DNA of 64,000 nt from Gemmatimonadaceae bacterium (lineage in GTDB: Bacteria > Gemmatimonadota > Gemmatimonadetes > Gemmatimonadales > Gemmatimonadaceae). The position numbers were made by a program, and so were the translations under genes. The notes beneath the pieces were generated by a model that saw only the letters and a program-made list of their open reading frames with translations, had not been told where the DNA came from and ran no database searches. The stretch's first letter is position 1, and each line of letters opens with the position of its first letter. Shown piece by piece: positions 1 to 8,322 of the stretch. The DNA lies in the NCBI GenBank assembly GCA_019637355.1, contig JAHBVT010000001.1:1209192-1273191 (forward strand), in the 5' to 3' direction.

Positions 1-1
1 C

Positions 2-1738
2 CCGGAGCGCGAGGCGCTTGCCGATGCCTGGGACGCGCTCGTCGCGCTCGACGCGCTGTATGGCCGTGCCCGCTACGCGCTGGCGGCAGTTTGCAGCCCG
101 GCGGACCTCGCGCCGGCGCGCGAGGGCTGGCAGATCCGCGATGGGCGACACCCGCTGCTGCTGGCGCAGGGCGTGGACGTGGTGCCCTTTGCCCTCTCGA
201 TGGCGCCCGACGAACGCACGCTGTTGGTGTCGGGGCCGAACACGGGCGGCAAGACGGTGCTGCTCAAGGCGCTGGCGCTCATCGCCCTGATGATGCAGTG
301 CGGCATCCCGGCACCGGTGGGCCTCGAGAGCACCGTACCGGTGTTCGACGACGTGTTCGCCGACATCGGCGACGAACAGTCGCTCGAAGCCTCGCTTTCC
401 ACGTTCTCGGCGCACCTCAAGCACCTCAAGGAGATCGTCGACCACGCCTCGGCGGATGCCTTGGTGCTCATCGACGAACTCGGCTCCGGCACCGACCCGC
501 TCGAAGGCGCCGCGCTCGGCGGCGCGATCCTCGAGACGCTCACGCGGCGCGGCACGACGACGATCGCCACGACGCATCTCGGTGCGCTGAAGGAGCTGGC
601 CAGCGAAGTGCCGGGCGTGGTGAATGCCTCGTTGCAGTTCGACGCCGAGCGCCTCGCGCCGACCTATCGGCTGATCAAGGGCATCCCCGGACGTTCGTAC
701 GGCCTGGCGATCGCGCAGCGCCTGCAGATGGACGCGGCGGTGATCGCGCGCGCCGAGGAGCGCGTGCCGACGATGGAGCGGGACCTGAGCGCGCTGCTCG
801 CGGATGTCGAAGCGCGCGCCGAATCACTGGCGGCGCGAGAGCGCGAGGTCGCCGCGCAGCAGGCGGACCTGCAGCGTCGTGCGGGGCGTGTGGCCGAGCG
901 TGAGGCGACGCTCACGGCGCGGGAGCGTGAAGTCGAGCGCGAGGCACGCAGCGGGGCGCGGAAGTACCTGCTGGAGGCGCGGCAGGAGGTCGAAGCGACG
1001 ATCGCGCGGCTGCGGGAGCAGGCGGCGGCGCAGGCGTCGGCCTTCGGGGCGGCCACGGACGCATCGGCCCCTGCTACGGCAGTGGATGCGGCCGCCGTCG
1101 AGGCGCGGCGCGCGCTGGAGCGACGCGCCGGACGCGAGCGCGACGCCCTCGAAGCACTCGACGCCGAGGAGCGCGCGGCGCAGGAAGCGATCTGGAAGGC
1201 GCGCGAGGCCGCCGAAGCGGTGGCCGGCGCGGCGAGCGCGGCCGGCCGGGCGGGCGCAGATGGCGGCAAGGCCCGCGACAAGCGCGGCGCCGTCGTCGAA
1301 CTCGGCGATGCCGTGGAAGTCGCCACGCTCGGCGGTAAGACCGGCAAGCTGCTCGAGCGCCGCGGCGACGAGGCCGTCGTGATGGTGGGCGCGCTGAAGA
1401 TGACCGTGCCGTTTTCGGCGTTGCGTCGCCTGTCGGCGCGCCACACCAAGGAGGCGGCGGTCCCGCTGGCGATCGTGGACGTGCCGGACGTGGTCGCCAA
1501 GACCGAGGTGGACCTGCGCGGGATGCGCGTGCACGAACTGGACGACGCGCTGGTGCAGGCGATCGACGCTGCGCACCGCGCCGACCTGCACGCGTTGCGC
1601 ATCATCCACGGCAAGGGCACGGGCGCGTTGCGCGAGCGGGTGAACGCGCTGCTCAAGGGCGACAAGCGCGTGAAGTCGTACCGCTTGGGCGCCTGGAACG
1701 AAGGCGGTGCCGGCGTGACGGTGGCGGAGCTCGCGTGA
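2..1738 (+). CDS. mutS2: Endonuclease MutS2, 3' part (5' end outside window)
   Basis: MutS2 is a MutS-family ATPase with a C-terminal Smr nuclease domain, implicated in suppressing recombination and in ribosome rescue in different bacteria. The frame is open from base 2, so the N-terminal core domains are cut off by the window edge. Visible in order: the end of the core (RHPLL near 155-170), Walker A GPNTGGKT (about 230-255), Walker B LVLIDELGSGTDP (about 460-500), a long charged coiled coil (about 770-1250) and an Smr domain (about 1500-1738) with VDLRG and HGKGTG motifs. The coiled coil plus Smr domain separates MutS2 from MutS1. The stop overlaps the dnaG GTG start by 4 bases, so the two are probably co-transcribed. 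Confidence 0.95.
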   Translation, partial: PEREALADAWDALVALDALYGRARYALAAVCSPADLAPAREGWQIRDGRHPLLLAQGVDVVPFALSMAPDERTLLVSGPNTGGKTVLLKALALIALMMQCGIPAPVGLESTVPVFDDVFADIGDEQSLEASLSTFSAHLKHLKEIVDHASADALVLIDELGSGTDPLEGAALGGAILETLTRRGTTTIATTHLGALKELASEVPGVVNASLQFDAERLAPTYRLIKGIPGRSYGLAIAQRLQMDAAVIARAEERVPTMERDLSALLADVEARAESLAAREREVAAQQADLQRRAGRVAEREATLTAREREVEREARSGARKYLLEARQEVEATIARLREQAAAQASAFGAATDASAPATAVDAAAVEARRALERRAGRERDALEALDAEERAAQEAIWKAREAAEAVAGAASAAGRAGADGGKARDKRGAVVELGDAVEVATLGGKTGKLLERRGDEAVVMVGALKMTVPFSALRRLSARHTKEAAVPLAIVDVPDVVAKTEVDLRGMRVHELDDALVQAIDAAHRADLHALRIIHGKGTGALRERVNALLKGDKRVKSYRLGAWNEGGAGVTVAELA

Positions 1739-3657
1739 TCCCCGACGAGGTGGTGGAGCAGGTGGTGCAGGCGGCGGACATCGTCGCCATCATCGGCGAG
1801 CACGTGAAGCTCAAGAAGACGGGCAGCGTGTGGCGCGGCCCCTGTCCGTTCCATCAGGGTACCAACGCCAACTTCTCGGTGATGCCGCGCGGCGGCTACA
1901 CCTGCTTCGTCTGCGGCGAGAAGGGCAGCGTCTTCACCTTCGTGCAGAAGCGCCTGGGGATGAGCTTCGTCGAGGCGGTGAAGTACGTGGGCGCCAAGAG
2001 TGGCATCGAGGTGCAGGACGTGCAGCGCAAGCGCGAAGGCCCCGATCCGCGCGAACCCTTCTGGGAGTTGCACGGCACGGTGAGCGAATACTTCCAGCGG
2101 CAGCTGTGGGACGCGCCGGCCGGCGAGGCCGCCCGCGCCTACCTGCGCGAGCGCGAGGTTTCGCGCGACACCGCCGTGCGTTTCGGGATGGGCTACGCCC
2201 CGCGCGATCCGCAGGCGCTGCGTGCGCATCTCGAAGGGCTGGGCGTGCCACTGGAGCGGGCGGTGCAGGCGGGCATCCTGCTGCAGCGCGACGACGCGCC
2301 GGAGCCGCGCCCGCGCTTCCGCGACCGCCTGATGTTCCCGATTCTCGACCAGTCAGGCCACACGGTGGGCTTCGGCGGGCGTCTGCTCGGCCCCGGCGAG
2401 CCGAAGTACCTGAACTCCTCCGAGAGCGAGATCTTCTCGAAGGGCCGGCTGCTCTACAACCTCGGCGCGGCGCGCAACGCCATCCGCCGCGAGGACCGCG
2501 TGATCGTCGTCGAGGGCTACTTCGACGCGCTGCGCCTCGTGGATGCCGGCGTCGAGCACGTGGTCGCGCCGATGGGCACCGCGCTCACCGACGGCCAGGC
2601 AGACTTGCTGGCGAAGTTCACGACGCACGCCGTGCTGCTCTACGACTCCGACGGCCCGGGCCAGAAGGCCACCTTCCGCGCCGGCGATGTGCTGCTCGCC
2701 AAGGGCTTCGAGGTGCGCGTCGTGACGCTGCCCGACGGCGAAGACCCCGACACCTTCGTGCGCGCCAAGGGCCGCGCCGGTCTGGAGCCGATGATCGATC
2801 AGGCGATGGACATCTTCGACCGCAAGGTGCAGCTGCTGCAACGCGCCGGCTGGTTCAATGACCTCCAGCACAAGCGGCGCGCGCTCGACCGCCTCCTGCC
2901 GACGATTCGCGCCGCCAGTGATCCGATTACCCGTGACCTGTATCTGGCGCGCGCCGCCGAGGCGGCGGGCATCGCGCGCGAGGTGCTGCTGCAGGAGCTG
3001 CACGCGGTGCGGCGTGGGACGCGCACCAGCGGCCGCGCGCCTGGCGCGGCGGGCGTGCCGGGCGCGACACGGCCGCAGGGCGCAGGCTCGCGCGACGCCG
3101 ATGCGCCACCGCCGGGCGACGACGCGTCACCCTTCGTTCCGAGCGGTCCGTACCGTTCGAGCGTAGTACAGGGGAATGCCGAACAGAGTCTCATCCGCGT
3201 GCTCCTCACCCAGCCGGTGTGGCAGGACTTCATCGCCGAGGAAATTGGCAAGCTGGAGATGGAGGAACTTCCCGACGGAGCCGAGGGCGATGCCCTCGGC
3301 GAGGAGCGGGGCGGGGCATTGCTCGATCCGGTGTACGCCGCGCTCTACGCTGCCGCGACGCGCCACGGCGCGGACGCCGACCCAGAACTGTTCACGAGCG
3401 ATCTCGAGCCGCTGGAGATCTATGTGTACGAGACGCTACGCGGCGAGGCGGACGCGGTGGTGAACGCGAAGCAGACGGTGCACGATGCGATGCGCCAACT
3501 CCGCGGGCGTTCGCTCGATGCGCGGATCGCGTCGTTGAAGTCGATACTTCCGTTGGCGGATGACGCGGAGAAGGACGCGATCATCGCGCAGATGAATCGG
3601 TTGACGGAGGAGAAGCGCGCGGTTGGGGTACCGAAGTGGGGGGCGGTGCGGCGATGA
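1735..3657 (+). CDS. dnaG: DNA primase DnaG
   Basis: DnaG makes RNA primers at the replication fork. At 640 residues it has the usual length. The N-terminal CHC2 zinc finger is complete (Cys37, His40, Cys57, Cys60). A Toprim core follows from about residue 257 (VIVVEGYFDAL, then the acidic DSDGPG motif). The C-terminal part from about residue 430 is a low-complexity linker and a divergent helicase-interaction region. The start is GTG, overlapping the mutS2 stop as GTGA, which suggests translational coupling. There is no rpsU or rpoD neighbour of the enterobacterial macromolecular-synthesis type. A 276-base non-coding stretch follows. Confidence 0.97.
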   Translation: MIPDEVVEQVVQAADIVAIIGEHVKLKKTGSVWRGPCPFHQGTNANFSVMPRGGYTCFVCGEKGSVFTFVQKRLGMSFVEAVKYVGAKSGIEVQDVQRKREGPDPREPFWELHGTVSEYFQRQLWDAPAGEAARAYLREREVSRDTAVRFGMGYAPRDPQALRAHLEGLGVPLERAVQAGILLQRDDAPEPRPRFRDRLMFPILDQSGHTVGFGGRLLGPGEPKYLNSSESEIFSKGRLLYNLGAARNAIRREDRVIVVEGYFDALRLVDAGVEHVVAPMGTALTDGQADLLAKFTTHAVLLYDSDGPGQKATFRAGDVLLAKGFEVRVVTLPDGEDPDTFVRAKGRAGLEPMIDQAMDIFDRKVQLLQRAGWFNDLQHKRRALDRLLPTIRAASDPITRDLYLARAAEAAGIAREVLLQELHAVRRGTRTSGRAPGAAGVPGATRPQGAGSRDADAPPPGDDASPFVPSGPYRSSVVQGNAEQSLIRVLLTQPVWQDFIAEEIGKLEMEELPDGAEGDALGEERGGALLDPVYAALYAAATRHGADADPELFTSDLEPLEIYVYETLRGEADAVVNAKQTVHDAMRQLRGRSLDARIASLKSILPLADDAEKDAIIAQMNRLTEEKRAVGVPKWGAVRR

Positions 3658-3715
3658 GTGATCTTTGCGTGGAGACTGCGGGCGTTCGGCGCGTTCGGTG
3701 CGTTTCCGACGGCGC

Positions 3716-3783
3716 GGGCTCCCGCGACGCCCTGCGGGGCCTGACCGCTTCGCGCACGGCCCCTTCGGGCGCCGCGGGAGCCC
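3716..3783. repeat. Inverted-repeat structure downstream of dnaG
   Basis: GGGCTCCCGCG (3716-3726) is the exact reverse complement of CGCGGGAGCCC (3773-3783), and a nested GGGGCC/GGCCCC pair lies inside. A long branched hairpin would form in RNA. No T-tract follows, so it is not a classical intrinsic terminator. It could be a Rho-independent pause, an RNA-processing site or a REP-like element. No gene is seen in 3658-3933. Confidence 0.5.
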
Positions 3784-3900
3784 TCTTCTCGCTCGGGAGC
3801 ATCGGGAGCATCGGAAGCGCCGGTGGCCCTCTCCCCTCTCCCAACCGTCTCCCCTCTCCCGTCTCCCCGCCGTAACCCACCTCCCCCTCTCCCGTCTCGC
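3784..3900. repeat. Low-complexity tandem and CT-rich repeats
   Basis: Just after the hairpin come near-tandem copies of GGGAGCATC (about 3795-3818), then a pyrimidine tract built from CTCTCCC / GTCTCCCC units (about 3826-3900). The same CT-rich wording recurs, together with its complement, at 15302-15520. The open frames through here are low-complexity and have no coding character. Confidence 0.6.
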
Positions 3901-3933
3901 ACTTCCGGCTTTCACTCCAATCTTCCAATACTC

Positions 3934-4635
3934 GTGTCAGACATTAAGCAACTCCTAGCCCTCCAATCCGACGACCTCGTGATCCACGAGATCGAGACCA
4001 AGCTCTCCGGCCTCGCCCCCCGCATCGCCGAGCTCGACGCCCGCCGCAAGAAGTTGGCGGATGGCGTGGAGCGTCAGGCGGCGCTCGTGGCTGCGGAAGA
4101 GAAGAAGCAGGCCTTCCTGCGCGACAAGATCGCCGAGCATCGCCAGCTGATCGAGCGCAACCAGGCGCAGTTCGATTCGGTGAAGACGATGAAGCAGGCC
4201 ACCGCGGCCGCCGCGCAGATGGAGCAGGCCAAGAAAATCGTGGCCGGTGAGGAGAGCGACCTGCTGGCGCTGAACCGCCGTCTGGAAGAAATGCGCGGCG
4301 TGCTCAAGGGCGCGCAGGACGACCTCACGGCACTCGAGGCCGAGCAGACGACGGCCCGCAGCGAAGTCGCCGAGCAGCGCGGCGCGCTCGATGCCGAGCT
4401 CGCCACGGCTTCGGCCAAGCGCGCCGAGACGGCCAAGGCGGTGCCGGCGACGCTACGCAGCCGCTACGACCGCCTGCGCAACAAGAAGCGCGTGCACGTC
4501 GTCGTCGCGCTCAACGGGCTGTCCTGCGGCGCCTGCGACACCGCCATCCCGATGCAGCGTCGCCACTCGATGCTCGCGACCGGCGCCATCGAGCTCTGCG
4601 AAGTCTGCGGCGTGATGATGTACCACGAGGCGTGA
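3934..4635 (+). CDS. Coiled-coil protein with C-terminal C4 zinc ribbon
   Basis: Protein of 233 residues. About 170 residues of heptad-rich, Glu/Lys/Ala-rich coiled coil are followed by a zinc ribbon CGAC...CEVCG at the C terminus. This is the architecture of the widespread COG1579-type zinc-ribbon family, for which nucleic-acid binding is suggested but the function is not settled. I chose the GTG at 3934 (MSDIKQLLALQ), because anything further upstream is translated CT-rich repeat. The stop overlaps the recJ GTG start, so the gene sits in an operon with recJ, rsmD and coaD. Confidence 0.85.
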   Translation: MSDIKQLLALQSDDLVIHEIETKLSGLAPRIAELDARRKKLADGVERQAALVAAEEKKQAFLRDKIAEHRQLIERNQAQFDSVKTMKQATAAAAQMEQAKKIVAGEESDLLALNRRLEEMRGVLKGAQDDLTALEAEQTTARSEVAEQRGALDAELATASAKRAETAKAVPATLRSRYDRLRNKKRVHVVVALNGLSCGACDTAIPMQRRHSMLATGAIELCEVCGVMMYHEA

Positions 4636-6449
4636 GCCGAGCGCGTCTCGGGGCGCGCTGGCGCGACGTCCCGGCCGTTGATGCGGGCGTCGTCGCCGAG
4701 CTGAGCGCCGGACTGCGGCAGCTCACGGCGCGGGCCGGCAAGCCGGACTTGCCCGAGACCCTGGTGCGCCTGCTCGCCGTGCGCGGCGTGCGGGCCGTGG
4801 ACGACGCCGCGCGGTACCTGAAGCCGCAGCGCGAGCACCTCACGCCGCCGGAATCGCTCAGCGACCTGCGCCGCGCCGCCGAACGCCTGGCCGATGCCGT
4901 GCGTGCGCGCGAACCCATCCTCGTCCACGGCGACTACGACGTGGACGGCATTTCGTCCACTGCACTGCTCACGCGCGTGCTGCGCGCCCTCGGCGCAGTG
5001 GTGACGCCGTTCATTCCCGACCGGCGCAGCGACGGCTATGACCTCGGGCCGGCGGGTGTGCGCGCGGCGCGGGACTGCGGTGCGCGCGTGGTGCTCACCT
5101 GTGATTGCGGCACCACGGCGCTGCAACCGGCACGCGAACTGCGCGCGGCGGGCGTGGACCTCATCATCACCGATCACCACCGGCCAGGCCCCGAGTTGCC
5201 GCCCTGCTACGCGCTGGTGAACCCGCAGCGCGAGCCGGACGTCGACGTACGCGCCGACCGCCACCTCGCGGCCGTCGGCGTCGCGTGGAAGCTCGCGCAG
5301 GTGCTGGTGCAGTTGATGGGCGGCGAGCGCAGCGAGGGCGAACGCGCGGAACTCGCGGCGATGCTGGACGACCAGCTCGAGCTGGTCGCGTTGGCCACCG
5401 TCGCGGACGTCGCGCTGCTGGTGGGCGACAATCGCATCCTCGTGGCCGAAGGACTGCGTCGGATGGCCACGCCGCCCAAGCCCGGCCAAGCGGATCGGCG
5501 CAACCTCGGCCTGCGCGCGCTCATCCGCTCCGCCGGGCTCGACGACAAGCGCCTGACTGCGGGTCGGCTCGGCTTCGTCGTGGCGCCGCGGCTCAACGCG
5601 CTGGGGCGCATCCGCCAGGCCATCACCGGCGTGGAGCTGCTACTCGCCGAGGACCTCGGCCACGCGATGGACCTGGCCGCCGAGTGCAATCGCGCCAACG
5701 ACGAACGCCAGCAGCTCGACCGCCGCATCCTCGACGAGGCCAAGGCCCTGCTGGATGGCCGTGACATTGACGCCGCGCGCGGGCTGGTGCTGCACGGCGA
5801 CGGCTGGGAGCCGGGCGTGATCGGCATCGTCGCCTCGCGCATCGTGGAGCTCACGCATCGCCCCACGTTCTTAATCGCCGTCACCGACGATGGCAACCGA
5901 CGCGTGGGGAAGGGCTCCGGCCGTTCGATTCCCGGATTCGACCTGCACGCCGCGCTCACGTCCTGCGGCGACCTGCTCGAGAAGTACGGCGGCCATCGCG
6001 CCGCCGCCGGGCTCACCATCGCGCCGGAGCATATCGGCGAGTTCGCCGAGCGCTTTGAGGCGGCCGCGGCTGCCGCGCTCAGCGAGGAACAGTTGGTGCC
6101 GGAACTGCGCCCGGACCTCGAGCTGCCGATCCACGCTGCTGACGATGCCTTGCTCTCGGCGATCCGCTTTATGGAGCCCTTCGGCGTGGGCAACGCGGGC
6201 CCGGTGCTACTCTCGCGCGGTGTGCCGCTGCAGGGTGGGGCGCGCAGCATCGGCAAGGACGGGCTGAAGCTGGAGTTCAAGACCGAGCGCGGCCCGCGCG
6301 AGGCGGTGGGCTGGGGAATGGCCGCGCGCGCCCGCGAGATCGCCCGCGACAGCGCCGTGGATATGGTGTATCGCCTGGAAGTGAACGAGTACCGCGGCGC
6401 GACGTCGCTGCAGGCCTCACTCCTCGACCTGCGTCCGACCGGTGTCTGA
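4632..6449 (+). CDS. recJ: Single-stranded-DNA exonuclease RecJ
   Basis: RecJ is a 5'-3' single-strand DNA exonuclease used in recombinational repair (RecF pathway) and mismatch repair. The 605-residue product has the DHH phosphoesterase motifs in order: HGDYDVDGISS (about residue 97), TCDCGTTA (about 158), ITDHH (about 178) and the DHHA1 motif GGHRAAAG (about 453). A C-terminal OB-like domain follows. The metal-binding Asp and His residues are all present. The GTG start overlaps the upstream stop (GTGA), and the 3' end overlaps the rsmD start by 8 bases. Confidence 0.95.
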   Translation: MSRARLGARWRDVPAVDAGVVAELSAGLRQLTARAGKPDLPETLVRLLAVRGVRAVDDAARYLKPQREHLTPPESLSDLRRAAERLADAVRAREPILVHGDYDVDGISSTALLTRVLRALGAVVTPFIPDRRSDGYDLGPAGVRAARDCGARVVLTCDCGTTALQPARELRAAGVDLIITDHHRPGPELPPCYALVNPQREPDVDVRADRHLAAVGVAWKLAQVLVQLMGGERSEGERAELAAMLDDQLELVALATVADVALLVGDNRILVAEGLRRMATPPKPGQADRRNLGLRALIRSAGLDDKRLTAGRLGFVVAPRLNALGRIRQAITGVELLLAEDLGHAMDLAAECNRANDERQQLDRRILDEAKALLDGRDIDAARGLVLHGDGWEPGVIGIVASRIVELTHRPTFLIAVTDDGNRRVGKGSGRSIPGFDLHAALTSCGDLLEKYGGHRAAAGLTIAPEHIGEFAERFEAAAAAALSEEQLVPELRPDLELPIHAADDALLSAIRFMEPFGVGNAGPVLLSRGVPLQGGARSIGKDGLKLEFKTERGPREAVGWGMAARAREIARDSAVDMVYRLEVNEYRGATSLQASLLDLRPTGV

Positions 6450-7044
6450 GCTGCGCATCATCGCCGGACAATGGCGCGGCCGGCGCATCGCCGTCCCGGC
6501 CGCCGGCGTTCGCCCGACGGCCGACCGCGTGCGCGAGGCCTGGATGAGCATCATCCAGCCGCACATCCCCGACGCCCGCGTGCTCGACCTCTGCGCCGGC
6601 AGTGGCGCGCTGGGCCTCGAATGCCTGAGCCGCGGCGCCGAACACTGCGACTTCGTGGAACAGGACCCCAAGGTGCTGCGCGTGCTGCAGGGGAACATCG
6701 AGACCCTCGGCGCCACCCCGCGTAGCACGGTGCACAAGGCCAGCGCCCCGACCTGGCTAGAGCAGCAGCTGCAGTCGCAGTGGCAGTTGCCGTCGCCGTT
6801 GCCGTCGCCGTTGCAGTTGCATCCGTCCTCCGTCATCCGTCCCTATCAGCTAGCCCTAGCCGACCCCCCCTACGCCTCCGACCTCGCTGAGCGCCTCGCG
6901 ACCATCTGGCTCACCACGCCCTTCTCTGACATCTTTTGCATCGAGCACGCGAGCAGCCTCACGCTGCCCGCGCCCGCCGATGCCGCTCCCGACCGTCGCC
7001 GCTACGGCGAGACTGCCCTGACCATCTACCGCGCCCCCCGCTGA
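6442..7044 (+). CDS. rsmD: 16S rRNA (guanine966-N2)-methyltransferase RsmD
   Basis: RsmD methylates G966 of 16S rRNA using S-adenosylmethionine. The SAM site (VLDLCAGSGALGLE, about residue 46-59) and the catalytic DPPY motif (about residue 140) are present. Between them lies an unusual low-complexity insertion (about residues 112-134, rich in Gln, Leu, Pro and Ser). It is encoded by tandem TTGCCGTCGCCG units and by a copy of the 23-nt intergenic repeat found elsewhere in this window. The reading frame is kept, so the enzyme may still work, but an insertion just before the catalytic motif is odd. The GTG start overlaps recJ by 8 bases. The stop shares one base with the coaD start (TGATG). Confidence 0.9.
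   Translation: MSELRIIAGQWRGRRIAVPAAGVRPTADRVREAWMSIIQPHIPDARVLDLCAGSGALGLECLSRGAEHCDFVEQDPKVLRVLQGNIETLGATPRSTVHKASAPTWLEQQLQSQWQLPSPLPSPLQLHPSSVIRPYQLALADPPYASDLAERLATIWLTTPFSDIFCIEHASSLTLPAPADAAPDRRRYGETALTIYRAPR
6775..6845. repeat. Tandem and 23-nt repeat inside rsmD
   Basis: Near-tandem GTTGCCGTCGCC units are followed by an inverted copy of the window's 23-nt repeat at 6819-6841, with one mismatch. Translated in frame it gives a His-Pro-Ser-Ser-Val-Ile-Arg-Pro stretch. All other copies of this repeat that I found lie between genes or at gene ends. Confidence 0.75.
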
Positions 7045-7520
7045 TGCCGAAGACCGCCCTGTACGCCGGGAGCTTCGACCCGATCACCAACGGTCACGCC
7101 GACCTCATCCGCCGCTCGCTGCAGTTCGTCGACCGGCTCATCGTCGGCGTCGCGGTGAACGTGGCGAAGCAGCCGCTCTTCGCCGAAGAGGAGCGGGTGG
7201 CGCTCATCCGCGCCGCCGTCGAGGACGACCCGCGGGTGGAGGTCCGCGCGTTCAAGGGCCTGGTGGTGAACTTTGCGCAGGAAGTCGGCGCCAAGGTCAT
7301 CCTGCGCGGCCTGCGGGCCGTGGCGGACTTCGAGTACGAGTACCAGATGGCGCTGATGAACCGGCATCTGGCGCCGGGCATCGAGACGATCTTTATGGTG
7401 CCCTCGCTCGAGGTCAGCTATCTGAGTTCGTCGCTGGTGCGCGAGGTGGCCCGCTTCGGCGGCGACATCGACAAGCTCGTGCACCCGGCCGTCGCCAAGG
7501 CGTTGCGCGGCAAGTTCTGA
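7044..7520 (+). CDS. coaD: Phosphopantetheine adenylyltransferase CoaD
   Basis: CoaD transfers AMP from ATP to 4'-phosphopantetheine, the penultimate step of coenzyme A synthesis. The 158-residue protein has the nucleotidyltransferase motif GSFDPITNGH near the N terminus, the RGLRAVADFEYE loop and the C-terminal SSSLVRE signature, all typical. I set the start at the ATG at 7044, which overlaps the rsmD stop by one base; an in-frame start further upstream would only add rsmD-antiphase sequence. rsmD-coaD adjacency is common across bacteria. Confidence 0.97.
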   Translation: MPKTALYAGSFDPITNGHADLIRRSLQFVDRLIVGVAVNVAKQPLFAEEERVALIRAAVEDDPRVEVRAFKGLVVNFAQEVGAKVILRGLRAVADFEYEYQMALMNRHLAPGIETIFMVPSLEVSYLSSSLVREVARFGGDIDKLVHPAVAKALRGKF

Positions 7521-7557
7521 GCGTATCTTTCTTCCTCCACCCCAGCGCGAGTCCCGA

Positions 7558-7890
7558 ATGCCCCTGCACGTATCCCGCCAAGGCGAGGTCGTCATCGTCG
7601 AGATCGAGGGCCAGCTCATCGTCAGCAACCGCCAGGAGCTCAAGCAGCGGGTGCTGGACGAAGCCGAGACTGGGGCCCGCAAGATCCTCGTCGACTTCGG
7701 CCGCACCGGATACATCGACTCCGCCGGCCTCGGCGTGCTGGTCTCGCTGGCCAAGCGCCTGCGCGAACTCGGCGGCGACATCCGCCTCGCCAACCTCAAC
7801 GACGACCTGCAGACGCTGTTCGAGCTGACCAAGCTCGACACGCTGTTCCAGATCTCCGACAGCCGGGAACGCGCGCTCGAGACGTTCTGA
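7558..7890 (+). CDS. STAS-domain anti-sigma factor antagonist
   Basis: A 110-residue single STAS domain of the SpoIIAA/RsbV type. The phosphorylatable serine lies in YIDSAGLGVLV (about residue 56-66). In partner switching the unphosphorylated form captures the anti-sigma kinase and frees its sigma factor. The gene is followed with no gap by the kinase gene and then by a PP2C phosphatase gene, so the three form a complete switching module. A weak -10-like TATCTT lies at 7524-7529. The 37-base gap after coaD may allow independent expression. Confidence 0.9.
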   Translation: MPLHVSRQGEVVIVEIEGQLIVSNRQELKQRVLDEAETGARKILVDFGRTGYIDSAGLGVLVSLAKRLRELGGDIRLANLNDDLQTLFELTKLDTLFQISDSRERALETF

Positions 7891-8322
7891 ATGGCCGGGT
7901 CGCGTTCGCTGGCCCTGCGCATCCCGAGCCAGCTCCAGCACATCGAAGGCGTGGTCGAGGCGGTGGTGCACCGCTGCGCGGGCGAGGCCTTTGACGACCG
8001 GCAGCTCGCGCTGAACCTGCCGGTGGCGCTCACCGAAGCGCTGTCCAACGCCATCCTCCGCGGCAACGGTGAGGACGCCGCCAAGGAAGTCCGCGTGCGC
8101 GTCGAGTTCACCGACGACGCGCTCATCGTCGAGGTCGAGGACGAAGGGCAGGGCTTCGACCTCGACGCCTGCACCGAGGATCCGACCACGGCAGAGAACC
8201 TCGAGCGCGAAGACGGCCGCGGGCTGTTCCTGATGCGCGCGCTGGTGGACCGCGTCGAGGCCTTCCGCGGGTCAGGCAACATCGTGCGGCTGACGCTGCG
8301 CCGCCGGGGTCACGCCGCGTGA
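7891..8322 (+). CDS. Anti-sigma regulatory serine kinase (RsbW/SpoIIAB type)
   Basis: A 143-residue GHKL ATPase of the HATPase_c_2 group. The N box (EALSNAI), the G1 motif (EDEGQGFD) and the G2 motif (GRGLFLM) are visible. Family members bind a sigma factor and phosphorylate the cognate STAS antagonist. The ATG directly follows the stop of the STAS gene and the 3' end overlaps the phosphatase GTG. No sigma factor is encoded nearby, so the target is unknown and could be a remote sigma factor or another partner. Confidence 0.88.
   Translation: MAGSRSLALRIPSQLQHIEGVVEAVVHRCAGEAFDDRQLALNLPVALTEALSNAILRGNGEDAAKEVRVRVEFTDDALIVEVEDEGQGFDLDACTEDPTTAENLEREDGRGLFLMRALVDRVEAFRGSGNIVRLTLRRRGHAA

Noticed and set aside
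3636-3875. A 79-codon open frame after dnaG
   Set aside because: It is translated tandem repeat (Gly-Ser-Ile, Leu-Pro-Ser-Pro) with no ribosome-binding site and overlaps the dnaG end.
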